A DNA stretch of 64,000 nucleotides, from NCBI RefSeq assembly GCF_001679485.1, contig NZ_LZOZ01000017.1:1-64000 (forward strand), read 5' to 3'. Below the pieces are notes generated by a model. It was not told the origin of the DNA and ran no database searches. It saw only the letters and a program-made list of their open reading frames with translations. Shown piece after piece: positions 1-8,394 of this stretch. This DNA is from Haemophilus sp. CCUG 60358 (lineage in GTDB: Bacteria > Pseudomonadota > Gammaproteobacteria > Enterobacterales > Pasteurellaceae). A program made the translations under genes and the position numbers. Each line of letters begins with the position of its first letter. The stretch's first letter is position 1.

Positions 1-1251
1 GCAGGTGATACTGTTGAAGTAACAGTCACCCCTGAAGGTTCTAACACCCCTGAAAAAGTGACCTTAACTAAACAGCCGGATGGTAGCTGGACTTCAGACA
101 AACCTGAAACCGTGCCAAGCGTTGAAGCAGGTAAAGACAGCACCACTATTCCACAAGATAAAGTGAAAGATGGTTCTGAAGTGACTGCACAGGCGAAAGA
201 CCCAGCAGGTAACGAAAGTACTGAATCTAAAGGTAATGCGGGTAATAATGCAGACCACACTGCACCAAGCGCACCGGAAGTCACTCCATCAACCAATGAT
301 GGCTCAGTAAAAGTGAAAGTGCCAAGTGATGCTGAAGTAGGTGATACTGTAGAAGTAACCGTCACCCCTGAAGGCTCTAACACCCCTGAAAAAGTCACCT
401 TGACCAAACAGGCGGATGGTAGCTGGACTTCAAATAAACCAGCGATCGTACCAAACGTTGAAGCAGGTAAAGACAGCACCACTATCCCTGAAGATAAAGT
501 GAAAGATGGTTCTGAAGTTTCTGCGAAAGCGAAAGACCCAGCAGGTAATGAAAGTGCTGAATCTAAAGGTAATGCGGGTAATAACGCAGACCACACAGCA
601 CCAAGCGCACCGGAAGTGACTCCATCAACTACTGATGGCTCAGTGAAAGTGAAAGTGCCAAGTGATGCAGAAGCAGGTGATACTGTAGAAGTAACGGTCA
701 CCCCTGAAGGTTCTAACACCCCTGAAAAAGTGACCTTAACTAAACAGCCGGACGGCAGCTGGACTTCTGATAAACCAGCGATCGTGCCAAACGTTGAAGC
801 AGGTAAAGACAGCACCACTATCCCTGAAGATAAAGTGAAAGATGGTTCTGAAGTTTCTGCGAAAGCGAAAGACCCAGCAGGTAATGAAAGTGCTGAATCT
901 AAAGGTAATGCGGGTAATAATGCAGACCACACTGCACCAAGCGCACCGGAAGTCACTCCATCAACCACTGATGGCTCAGTAAAAGTGAAAGTGCCAAGCG
1001 ATGCAGAAGCAGGTGATACTGTAGAAGTGACAGTAACTCCTGAAGGTTCTAACACCCCTGAAAAAGTCACCTTAACTAAACAGGCAGATGGCAGCTGGAC
1101 TTCAAGCAACCCTACAACGTTACCAAATGTTGAAGCAGGTCAGAGCAGCACAACCATTCCACAAGACAAAGTGAAAGATGGTTCTGAAGTGACTGCGCAG
1201 GCGAAAGATCCTTCAGGCAACGAAAGCACACCGGCTAAAGCGAATGCAGGT
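1..1251 (+). repeat. Tandem 336-bp coding repeats (at least 3.7 units)
   Basis: The same segment (starting Gly-Asp-Thr-Val-Glu-Val) recurs at 1, 337, 673 and 1009, an exact period of 336 bp or 112 codons. Units are nearly identical at DNA level, and the last decays near 1251. The array is cut by the left edge of the window, so the true copy number is unknown. Such arrays can gain or lose units in frame by recombination. Confidence 0.95.
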
Positions 1252-2502
1252 AACAATAAAGTTGTTAAACTTGAACTATCACTTGCAGAAGATACTGGTG
1301 CGTCTAGTAACGATAACTATACTAAAAATGGTCAAGTTAACGTGTCTGGTATTCCATCAGGTTCTGAATGGGAATACAGTACAGACGGTGGTCAAAATTG
1401 GACTTCTGGTTCTGGTACCTCATTTACCTTACCAGACAACACCAAAGTGGGTGGTATTGTATACAACTTACAAGCTCGTGTGAAAGGTAATGCGGCATCA
1501 ACCAGCGACACCTTAAATATGACTCTTGACCAAAAAGCAGAGGAATTCCATGCGATTATTGATGATAGTATGAATTTAATCGGAACAGCTGAGAAAAATT
1601 CAACGATTTCTATCAATAATAGAAGTGGTCAAGCTAATGCCAATGGTGAGTTTGAGGTTGCTACAGGTATTGATCCAAAGGCAACAGCGAAGAGAGTACC
1701 TTACACTGTAGTTGAAACAGACTTAGCGGGTAACACTATATCTAAGGACGTTGCCTACACTTACTACCGTCGTTATGGGGCTAATACCAATGATAGTTAT
1801 GGTAGTGAAAATGATGTTATCTTAATTGGTACTAAAGGTGGTACTGGTGACTTAGGTTCATTAATTAAATCTAGCCTGACTACTGGTGACGGTGATGACT
1901 CTGTCTATGCAATTGGAGTTCAATACCATAGTAATACTCTTGATATGGGTAGCGGTAATGACTTTGCTAGCTTTGGCAAAATCGCCGGTACTATAAACAT
2001 GGGAGATGGTAACGATATTCTTGAAGCGCGTGATACACGCAGCCCGTTCTTCTATTTAGTTGGTGGTAACCCAACTATTAATATGGGTTCCGGTAATGAC
2101 ATTGTAAAGACATCTGGCGACACTAACACAAAAGCCACTATTGATGGAGGCAGTGATTTCGATACACTTGAGTTTGTGAACCGAGATGGTAAACCGATTA
2201 CAACCACTATTTCAATGATCTCTAACTTTGAGAAAATTGATATTACCGGCACGTTAAACAACTCGGTTACTATCAGTGATAAAGATGTTGAGAGAAACCA
2301 CAGTGCTAAAGCAACTGTTGATGCAAGTGGTACATCTCATAACAACGTGTTAATTGTTGATGGTAATGCGGGCGATAAAGTGACCTTAAGTGGTATTAGC
2401 AAAGCTGCAAGCTCGCAAGTTACTTATGAAGGCAATACTTATAATGTTTACAACACCAATTCTAATGAACTCTGGGTTGATTCAGATATTACTGTTGCTT
2501 AA
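1..2502 (+). CDS. Large Ig-like repeat / RTX-type adhesin, 3' part only
   Basis: The reading frame is open from the first base of the window, so the start lies upstream and about 833 residues of the C-terminal part are visible. First come four Ig-like (Big-type) repeats of 112 residues each, rich in Asp, Lys, Thr and Gly. A non-repetitive region with RTX-like GxGxD motifs follows (GDGDD, GSGND, GDGND, GSGND, about nt 1885-2105), which usually bind calcium. The end, Val-Tyr-Asn...Leu-Trp-Val-Asp-Ser-Asp-Ile, resembles the C-terminal signal of type I secretion substrates. The secretion genes at 7.1-11.8 kb are the probable exporter, and the C-terminal ~120 residues are closely matched in the second adhesin at 3381. 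I infer a surface or biofilm adhesin; the ligand cannot be read from sequence. Confidence 0.85.
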   Translation, partial: AGDTVEVTVTPEGSNTPEKVTLTKQPDGSWTSDKPETVPSVEAGKDSTTIPQDKVKDGSEVTAQAKDPAGNESTESKGNAGNNADHTAPSAPEVTPSTNDGSVKVKVPSDAEVGDTVEVTVTPEGSNTPEKVTLTKQADGSWTSNKPAIVPNVEAGKDSTTIPEDKVKDGSEVSAKAKDPAGNESAESKGNAGNNADHTAPSAPEVTPSTTDGSVKVKVPSDAEAGDTVEVTVTPEGSNTPEKVTLTKQPDGSWTSDKPAIVPNVEAGKDSTTIPEDKVKDGSEVSAKAKDPAGNESAESKGNAGNNADHTAPSAPEVTPSTTDGSVKVKVPSDAEAGDTVEVTVTPEGSNTPEKVTLTKQADGSWTSSNPTTLPNVEAGQSSTTIPQDKVKDGSEVTAQAKDPSGNESTPAKANAGNNKVVKLELSLAEDTGASSNDNYTKNGQVNVSGIPSGSEWEYSTDGGQNWTSGSGTSFTLPDNTKVGGIVYNLQARVKGNAASTSDTLNMTLDQKAEEFHAIIDDSMNLIGTAEKNSTISINNRSGQANANGEFEVATGIDPKATAKRVPYTVVETDLAGNTISKDVAYTYYRRYGANTNDSYGSENDVILIGTKGGTGDLGSLIKSSLTTGDGDDSVYAIGVQYHSNTLDMGSGNDFASFGKIAGTINMGDGNDILEARDTRSPFFYLVGGNPTINMGSGNDIVKTSGDTNTKATIDGGSDFDTLEFVNRDGKPITTTISMISNFEKIDITGTLNNSVTISDKDVERNHSAKATVDASGTSHNNVLIVDGNAGDKVTLSGISKAASSQVTYEGNTYNVYNTNSNELWVDSDITVA

Positions 2503-2517
2503 TTTGTAACATCTATT

Positions 2518-2548
2518 AGAAAAACGCACCCTCGGGTGCGTTTTTTGT
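2518..2548 (+). terminator. Rho-independent terminator of first adhesin gene
   Basis: An inverted repeat ACGCACC...GGTGCGT with a TCG-type loop is followed by six T residues, 17 bp after the stop codon. An almost identical terminator follows the second adhesin gene at 6857, so it belongs to the duplicated 3' segment. Confidence 0.9.
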
Positions 2549-2883
2549 AAAAACCGAGAAAAGTAGGTTATGAAGTCACAAGCTTTGAACAAATTGACGA
2601 TGCCAAATGGTCAATTACAGTGGTTAAATAACACACAAATCAAATCCTAAATATATTTTCAATTAGCTTGGTCAGAATAGCTAGCCAAGCACTCAAAAAA
2701 AACAAGAAAAATAATAAAATCAATTAGTTAAAATTACATTGTAAATAAAGTGTAAATTTCTTAATTTCTCCTTTCTTTTTTTAAATTTCAGCTAGAATGC
2801 GACACTAACAAGTCTACGAGCGTTCAGTTTTTAATCACTCGTGTTTTTTCTAAACTATTTTACAATTATAAAAGGACACTAAT
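2549..2883 (+). other. Intergenic region with coding-like remnant and probable promoter
   Basis: About 335 bp without an intact gene. At 2566-2632 a frame reads GYEVTSFEQIDDAKWSITVV-Lys-stop, which looks like the tail of a lost gene. The rest is very AT-rich. A possible -10 element TAGAAT lies at 2793-2798, without a convincing -35, and would serve the lipoprotein gene at 2884. A good ribosome site (AAAGGA) precedes that gene. Confidence 0.45.
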
Positions 2884-3360
2884 ATGAAACTTCATAAATT
2901 ATTAGTAACAGCATTTGCTGTTTCTGTACTAACAGCTTGTACACTAAGCAATGAACGTTGGTCAAACTTTGATAATCAATCAACGAGTGTGGCACCTCAA
3001 GAAAATCATGCTGGCTTAATTTTCTATCGCACTGATGCTGGGGCAAACCCAATCGCAGTAAATATCAAAGTAAATGACGAATACCTTTCTTCTCTTCAAG
3101 TAGGCGGTTTCACTAAAACTGAAATTTGTGCAAAACCGACCGCACTTGAAGCGCACTATGTTGCAATGAAACCTGCAACAAACTTAACTGTCAATCTCGC
3201 GAAGCAATCTGTTCATTATTTCTACGTCGATACCTCTAATACATCAAAACCTCAATTAAAAGAGGTGGATGCAGCAACAGCACAAGAAGCTTTAAAAATG
3301 CTTAAGCATCAAGCTAATACTATTTCTCGTGTAAACAACACCGCTTGTGCAACTCATTAA
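2884..3360 (+). CDS. Small exported lipoprotein between two adhesin genes
   Basis: A 158-residue protein. It starts with Met-Lys-Leu-His-Lys, a hydrophobic stretch and the lipobox LTAC (Cys about residue 19), so it should be lipid-anchored. The mature part (AGLIFYRTDAG..., VNDEYLSSLQVGGF) resembles DUF2846-type lipoproteins in which a beta-sandwich presents small substituents; this family assignment is by pattern only. It sits 21 bp before the second adhesin gene and shares its direction, so co-transcription is likely. A role in adhesin secretion or anchoring is inference from position. One uptake signal lies inside the gene. Confidence 0.75.
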   Translation: MKLHKLLVTAFAVSVLTACTLSNERWSNFDNQSTSVAPQENHAGLIFYRTDAGANPIAVNIKVNDEYLSSLQVGGFTKTEICAKPTALEAHYVAMKPATNLTVNLAKQSVHYFYVDTSNTSKPQLKEVDAATAQEALKMLKHQANTISRVNNTACATH

Positions 3361-3380
3361 TCAATTAAGGGAGATTATTT

Positions 3381-6300
3381 ATGTCAAAAAATATTAGCGT
3401 AAAGATTAATACCGGTAATAAAACTATTGAAACCGTCAAATTAAATTCAGCAAATCAAAAAGTTATCATCAAAGCACAACCTCATGTGAACTATGAATTG
3501 GTTGATGAAGCCACACAATATGCCCCTGAAATGATCGACACCAAACGTGTTGGCAACGATCTTCATATTGCCTTTGAAGGCACCGATATCAATAAAGAAA
3601 GCGATTTAGTGTTAGAAGGCTATTATGAACATGATAATACTGAATTAGTATTAGGTATGGCCGAAGATGGTCAATACTATGCTTACGTTCCACAAAGTGG
3701 TGTGGAAAGCGATGCGGTGACATTACTTGCAGATCAAGTTTTTGCACCACAAGCATTAGGCGGGAACAGCGTAACTGCACCATTCTGGGCATTCAATCCA
3801 AGCTGGTTATGGGTGGCGGCAGGTGTGGCTGCTGTAGGTGGTATTATCGCAGCAGCAAGTGGCAGTCATGGTGGCGGCTCGTCAAATAACGCTAATAACA
3901 ATAGCAATACTGCTAAAGACACAACAGCACCAGCTAAACCAACTGTTGAAGCAAAAGACAACGGCTCAGTGGAAGTAACTCCTCCTGCAGATGCAGATAC
4001 CAAGTCTGTAGAAGTAAGCTACACTGATGAAGCAGGTACACCGAAAACAGCAACCTTAACTAAAGGTAACGATGGTAACTGGACTTCAAACAATCCAGAT
4101 GTTGCACTAGATCCAGCGACTGGTAAAGCAACGATCCCAGCGGATAAAGTACAAGATGGCTCTCCGGTGAAAGCGAAAGCAACTGATGAATCAGGTAACA
4201 CTGGTGAAGAAGGTACAGCGAATGCGGGTAATAACGTAGACCACACTGTGCCAAACGCACCAGAAGTGACTTCATCAACTACTGATGGTTCAGTAACTGT
4301 TCAAGTACCAAGCAATGCAAAAACGGGTGATATGGTCGAAGTGACTATTACTCCAGATACTGTATCGGGTAATGCAACACCAATAACGGTAACCTTAACT
4401 AAGCAAGCTGATGGTAGCTGGACGTCTGACAATGAATCAGCCGTACCAAATGTAAAAGATGGTGAAAATAGCTCAATCATTCCAGAAGATAAAGTGGAAG
4501 ATTTAAGCAAAGTAACCGTAGTTACAAAAGATGCTATGGGTAATACAAGTAATAAAGTAGAAACTATAGCCCCATTAGATCCAGCTAAACTCAGTGTAAA
4601 TGAGGAAGGCAACGTTGTACTTACTCTTCCTAAGCAGGTTAACGAAGGAGATCTGATTTATCTCAACGCTATTGGAGGAGATCCAACTTATTATTACAAT
4701 GAGGCTATTGGTATAGAATTTTACAAAACAGCTACAGGTTGGAGTTACTTTTCTGAAACTCGTCGGGACGAAGACATAACTAAAGTTGATGAATATACCT
4801 ATATTCTCAATAATCTTAAGCCTACTTCTAAAATTTCAGCACAACATATTGAGAAAGACGCAGTTGAAAATTTCCCTAATAATGCTGATGATTCATCATC
4901 AGATAATAGATTTGGTAAATTTTATACTATTAGTGATAGAACAAAAGGCAGTGTAGTATCTTATGTAATTGTTCCGCCTGATAACGTTCCACCAGGAAAA
5001 CCTACTGTGTCTAGCAATGCGGATGGTTCAGTAAATATCACACCGCCAACAGATAAAGATGTGAGAACTATTGAAGTAAACTATATTGATGAAAATGGCA
5101 ATCCGCGAAATGCTGTTTTAACGAGAGACCTTCCGGATGGAAACTCGCATTATGAACAATGGACTTCAAATAACCCAGATGTGAAAGTTGATAAAAATGG
5201 TGAAGCCACTATATCCGCAGATAAAGTGAAAGATGGTTCAGAGGTGACAGCCAAAGCAACAGATGCATCAGGTAATACTGGAGAAGAAGGTACAGCGAAT
5301 GCGGGTAATAACGTAGACCACACTGTGCCAAACGCACCAGAAGTGACTTCATCAACTACTGATGGTTCAGTAACTGTTGGAGTACCAAGCAATGCAAAAA
5401 CGGGTGATATGGTCGAAGTGACTATTACTCCAGATACTGTATCGGGTAATGCAACACCAATAACGGTCACATTAACTAAGCAAGCTGATGGTAGCTGGAC
5501 ATCTGACAATGAATCAGCCGTACCAAATGTAAAAGCTGGCGAAAATAGCGTAATCATTCCAGAAGATAAAGTGGAAGATTTAAGCAAAGTAACGGTAGTT
5601 ACAAAAGATTCTATGGGTAATGTAAGTAATAAAGTTGAAACTACAGCTCCTTTAGATCCAGCTAGACTTAGCGTAAATGAGGAAGGCAAAGTAGTTCTTA
5701 CACTTCCTAAGCAGGTTAACGAAGGAGATCTGATTTATCTCAACACTATTGGTGGAAAATATGATTACAATAGAGCTCTTGATATAGAATTTTACAAAAC
5801 AGCTACAGGTTGGGATATTGATACTGAATCTCGAGAACCGGAAAAAGATATAACTAAAGTTGATGAATATACCTATATTCTCAATAATCTTAAGCCTACT
5901 TCTAAAATTTCAGCACAACATATTGAGAAAGATGCAATTGATAATTTCTTTAATGATCCTAATGATGATGAATCATTAAATAATGGATGGAATAATATTA
6001 ATACTACTAATGATAGAACGAAAGGCAGTGTAGTATCTTATTTAACTGTTCCGCCTGATAACGTTCCACCAGGAAAACCTACTATATCTACCAATGCGGA
6101 TGGTTCAGTAAATATCACTCCGCCAACAGATGAAGATGTGGTGAAAATAGAAGTAAACTATATTGATGAAAATGGCAATCCGCAAAATGCTGTTTTAACA
6201 GGAGACTTTCCAGATGGAAGCGAGTATTATGGTAGCTGGACTTCAAATAACCCAGATGTGAAAGTTGATAATAGTTATACTCGAGCCACTATAACTATAT

Positions 6301-6839
6301 CAGCAGATAAAGTAAAAGATGGTTCAGAGGTGACAGCCAAAGCAACAGATGCATCAGGTAATACTGGTGATGATTCAATCTATGAAACTGGTGTTCAGCA
6401 CGGTAGCAATACTCTTGATATGGGTAGCGGTAATGATATTGTAAGGATATCTAACGACATTATCCCAAAAGCATCTATTGATGGTGGTGATGGTTTCGAT
6501 ACATTTAAGTTTGTGAACCTAGACGATAAACCGATTACAACCACTATTTCAATGATCTCTAATTTTGAGAAAATTGATATTACAGGTATGCGATACAAAA
6601 CAGTTAATATCCAAAAAGAGGATGTTGAGAGAAACCACAACGCTAAAGCAACGGTTGATGACAGTGGTAAATCTCACAACAACGTGTTAATTGTTGATGG
6701 TAATGAGGGCGATAAAGTGAATTTAAGTGAGATTAGCAAAACTACAAGCTCAAAAGTTACTTATGAAGGCAATACTTATAATGTTTACAACACTGGTTCT
6801 AATGAACTCTGGGTTGATTCAGATATTACCGTTGCTTAA
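3381..6839 (+). CDS. Large BapA-like Ig-repeat adhesin, type I secretion substrate
   Basis: 1152 residues, complete, with ribosome site GGGAG before the ATG. Residues 1-130 form a beta-rich N-terminal module like the prefix domain of BapA/LapA-type biofilm proteins. A hydrophobic segment follows at about 133-160 (FNPSWLWVAAGVAAVGGIIA), then a Gly/Ser/Asn linker. The bulk is Ig-like repeats of the TKDTTAPAKP or DHTVPNAPEV kind, including a 359-residue duplicated unit. A single GSGND motif and DGGDGFD precede the C-terminal type I secretion signal, which closely matches that of the first adhesin. The exporter genes follow 265 bp downstream. It probably mediates attachment or biofilm formation. 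The RTX part is shorter than in the paralogue and looks deleted. Confidence 0.85.
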   Translation: MSKNISVKINTGNKTIETVKLNSANQKVIIKAQPHVNYELVDEATQYAPEMIDTKRVGNDLHIAFEGTDINKESDLVLEGYYEHDNTELVLGMAEDGQYYAYVPQSGVESDAVTLLADQVFAPQALGGNSVTAPFWAFNPSWLWVAAGVAAVGGIIAAASGSHGGGSSNNANNNSNTAKDTTAPAKPTVEAKDNGSVEVTPPADADTKSVEVSYTDEAGTPKTATLTKGNDGNWTSNNPDVALDPATGKATIPADKVQDGSPVKAKATDESGNTGEEGTANAGNNVDHTVPNAPEVTSSTTDGSVTVQVPSNAKTGDMVEVTITPDTVSGNATPITVTLTKQADGSWTSDNESAVPNVKDGENSSIIPEDKVEDLSKVTVVTKDAMGNTSNKVETIAPLDPAKLSVNEEGNVVLTLPKQVNEGDLIYLNAIGGDPTYYYNEAIGIEFYKTATGWSYFSETRRDEDITKVDEYTYILNNLKPTSKISAQHIEKDAVENFPNNADDSSSDNRFGKFYTISDRTKGSVVSYVIVPPDNVPPGKPTVSSNADGSVNITPPTDKDVRTIEVNYIDENGNPRNAVLTRDLPDGNSHYEQWTSNNPDVKVDKNGEATISADKVKDGSEVTAKATDASGNTGEEGTANAGNNVDHTVPNAPEVTSSTTDGSVTVGVPSNAKTGDMVEVTITPDTVSGNATPITVTLTKQADGSWTSDNESAVPNVKAGENSVIIPEDKVEDLSKVTVVTKDSMGNVSNKVETTAPLDPARLSVNEEGKVVLTLPKQVNEGDLIYLNTIGGKYDYNRALDIEFYKTATGWDIDTESREPEKDITKVDEYTYILNNLKPTSKISAQHIEKDAIDNFFNDPNDDESLNNGWNNINTTNDRTKGSVVSYLTVPPDNVPPGKPTISTNADGSVNITPPTDEDVVKIEVNYIDENGNPQNAVLTGDFPDGSEYYGSWTSNNPDVKVDNSYTRATITISADKVKDGSEVTAKATDASGNTGDDSIYETGVQHGSNTLDMGSGNDIVRISNDIIPKASIDGGDGFDTFKFVNLDDKPITTTISMISNFEKIDITGMRYKTVNIQKEDVERNHNAKATVDDSGKSHNNVLIVDGNEGDKVNLSEISKTTSSKVTYEGNTYNVYNTGSNELWVDSDITVA
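4241..6374 (+). repeat. 1077-bp tandem duplication inside second adhesin
   Basis: The segment beginning with codons for His-Thr-Val-Pro-Asn-Ala-Pro-Glu-Val occurs at 4241 and again at 5318, giving a unit of about 1077 bp (359 codons). The units share long identical stretches but differ at several sites (for example VTVQVPS against VTVGVPS, and different loops near 4680 and 5755), so the duplication is not recent or has drifted. Confidence 0.9.
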
Positions 6840-6856
6840 TTTGTAACATCTATTAG

Positions 6857-6886
6857 AAAAACGCACCTTCGGGTGCGTTTTTTGTA
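6857..6886 (+). terminator. Rho-independent terminator of second adhesin gene
   Basis: Inverted repeat ACGCACC TTCG GGTGCGT followed by a run of six T, 17 bp after the stop codon. It has a stable TTCG-type loop and differs by one base from the terminator of the first adhesin gene. Confidence 0.9.
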
Positions 6887-7027
6887 AAAATCGAGAACGT
6901 TTGACTGCTTGATGCTGAATAAAAAAGAGGTATAGCTGGGATGTTTTTAGCGCAGCTTTATGCAATATTTATCTTGAACACTGCCTTTACAAGCGGTTGA
7001 ATTTTACGAGTAGTTTGCATCTTTAAT

Positions 7028-7056
7028 TATTACTCTTAACTGATTTGAGCTATAAT
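7028..7056 (+). promoter_or_regulatory. Probable promoter of the secretion operon
   Basis: A perfect -10 hexamer TATAAT lies at 7051-7056, about 50 bp before the tolC-like start codon and downstream of the adhesin terminator. No good -35 hexamer is seen at 17 bp, so the promoter may be weak or activator-dependent. Confidence 0.4.
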
Positions 7057-7104
7057 TAAACATTAAAAAATTTTATTTTGATTACTCTATAAGAGAGCCT
7101 TTCC

Positions 7105-8367
7105 ATGAAACTTGCACATCATAAAATCATTGCATTGCTACTCCTTGGTGCATTGCAATCTCCATCTGCTTTTGCGGAAGAACTTGCTGATATTCTTCGC
7201 AATGCTTTGCGAAATGATCCTGCATTACTTGAGGCGAGCGCTAATACAGAAGGCGCTTATAATGAAATGGAAGCATCTAAAGCTGGGCACTATCCAACAT
7301 TTTCGTTAACTGGACAAAATGTTGTCGCCCAGCAACATACTTCTAATAATTCCAGAATGCGTGATGATGTTGGCATTAAATCGCGTTTAAATTTATATGC
7401 TTGGGGTGGAATTCAAGCTGCTGTTGAGCGTGATAAACATAAAATGGAATATTATCAACATAAATATTATGAAACGCGCGAAGAGTTAGCCAACACGATT
7501 AGCACTCTTTATTTAACCGCACTTCGTGCAAAAGAATCCATTGCAGTTGCGAAAAAAAATATTAAACGCCATGAGAAATTCTTAGCAGATTTGCGAGTAA
7601 TTAGTGAATATGATTCTGGTCGTCGTTCAGAGATGACACAGGCACAATCCCGTTATTTACAAGCACAATCAACAGAAGCGAGTTTACAGAAAACGTTATC
7701 GGTTACTTTGAGTAAATTAAACAAATATAGCTCAAAACGTTTAACTGAAAAAGATATCGTCGATCCATTTAATAAACAGAATTCAGCACAGCTTATTGCA
7801 CTATTCGATAAAGTGCCAATCACTGAACATCCAAGTGTGAAAGCGCAAGAATCAGAATACAGTAGTGCATTATCGGATGCTGAAGTTGCAAAAGCTTCAA
7901 AATATCCGTCTATTAATTTAGAAGGAAGTGCAACTCGTCATGATAGAAGTGTTGCGGTAACGATGACTTGGGATCTTTATAATAAATCTGCTGATTATGC
8001 ACTAGAGAAGAGCCACGCAGTAATACGATCTGCTAGAGCGCGTTCAGATGAGTTATTACGTGATATCCAGGAACGAGCAGAAACAGCCAAAGTGGATATG
8101 AAGCAAAGTGAGCAACGCGCTAAAATTGTAAAATCACTGATTTCGACACAATCTCAAGTTGCTCAAGACTATGAGCAACAATTCTATATTTCTCACCGCA
8201 CTTTGCTAGAAGTATTAGATTCTTATGCAGAATTAGCCGCAACAGAGACAAGTTATGTGGAAGCACAAAATGATTACCGCGATGCAGCTGTGGCATATTT
8301 ATTGGCGAAAGCAAGTTTAGCAAAATGGGCAAAAATCCCAGATTTTAATGCAAATAGTCAGTTCTAA
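7105..8367 (+). CDS. TolC-family outer-membrane secretion channel
   Basis: 420 residues with a signal peptide ending AFA (cleavage about residue 24). The mature part, ADILRNALRNDPALLEA followed by long alpha-helical heptad segments and a repeated second half (EHPSVKAQESEYSSALSDAEVAKASKYPSI), has the internal duplication of outer-membrane efflux proteins of the TolC/LapE/AggA type. It is followed at 27 bp by an ABC exporter and then by an adaptor, the standard three-part type I secretion set, so it should form the outer-membrane exit duct for the adhesins. One uptake signal lies in the gene near 8195. Confidence 0.88.
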   Translation: MKLAHHKIIALLLLGALQSPSAFAEELADILRNALRNDPALLEASANTEGAYNEMEASKAGHYPTFSLTGQNVVAQQHTSNNSRMRDDVGIKSRLNLYAWGGIQAAVERDKHKMEYYQHKYYETREELANTISTLYLTALRAKESIAVAKKNIKRHEKFLADLRVISEYDSGRRSEMTQAQSRYLQAQSTEASLQKTLSVTLSKLNKYSSKRLTEKDIVDPFNKQNSAQLIALFDKVPITEHPSVKAQESEYSSALSDAEVAKASKYPSINLEGSATRHDRSVAVTMTWDLYNKSADYALEKSHAVIRSARARSDELLRDIQERAETAKVDMKQSEQRAKIVKSLISTQSQVAQDYEQQFYISHRTLLEVLDSYAELAATETSYVEAQNDYRDAAVAYLLAKASLAKWAKIPDFNANSQF

Positions 8368-8394
8368 GTAGAAGGCATTTTATAGATAAATTTT

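Noticed and set aside
4301..5689. Long antisense ORFs inside the second adhesin (for example 5150-5689 on the minus strand)
   Set aside because: They mirror the repeated sense codons, have no ribosome sites, and repeat themselves exactly as the adhesin repeats do.
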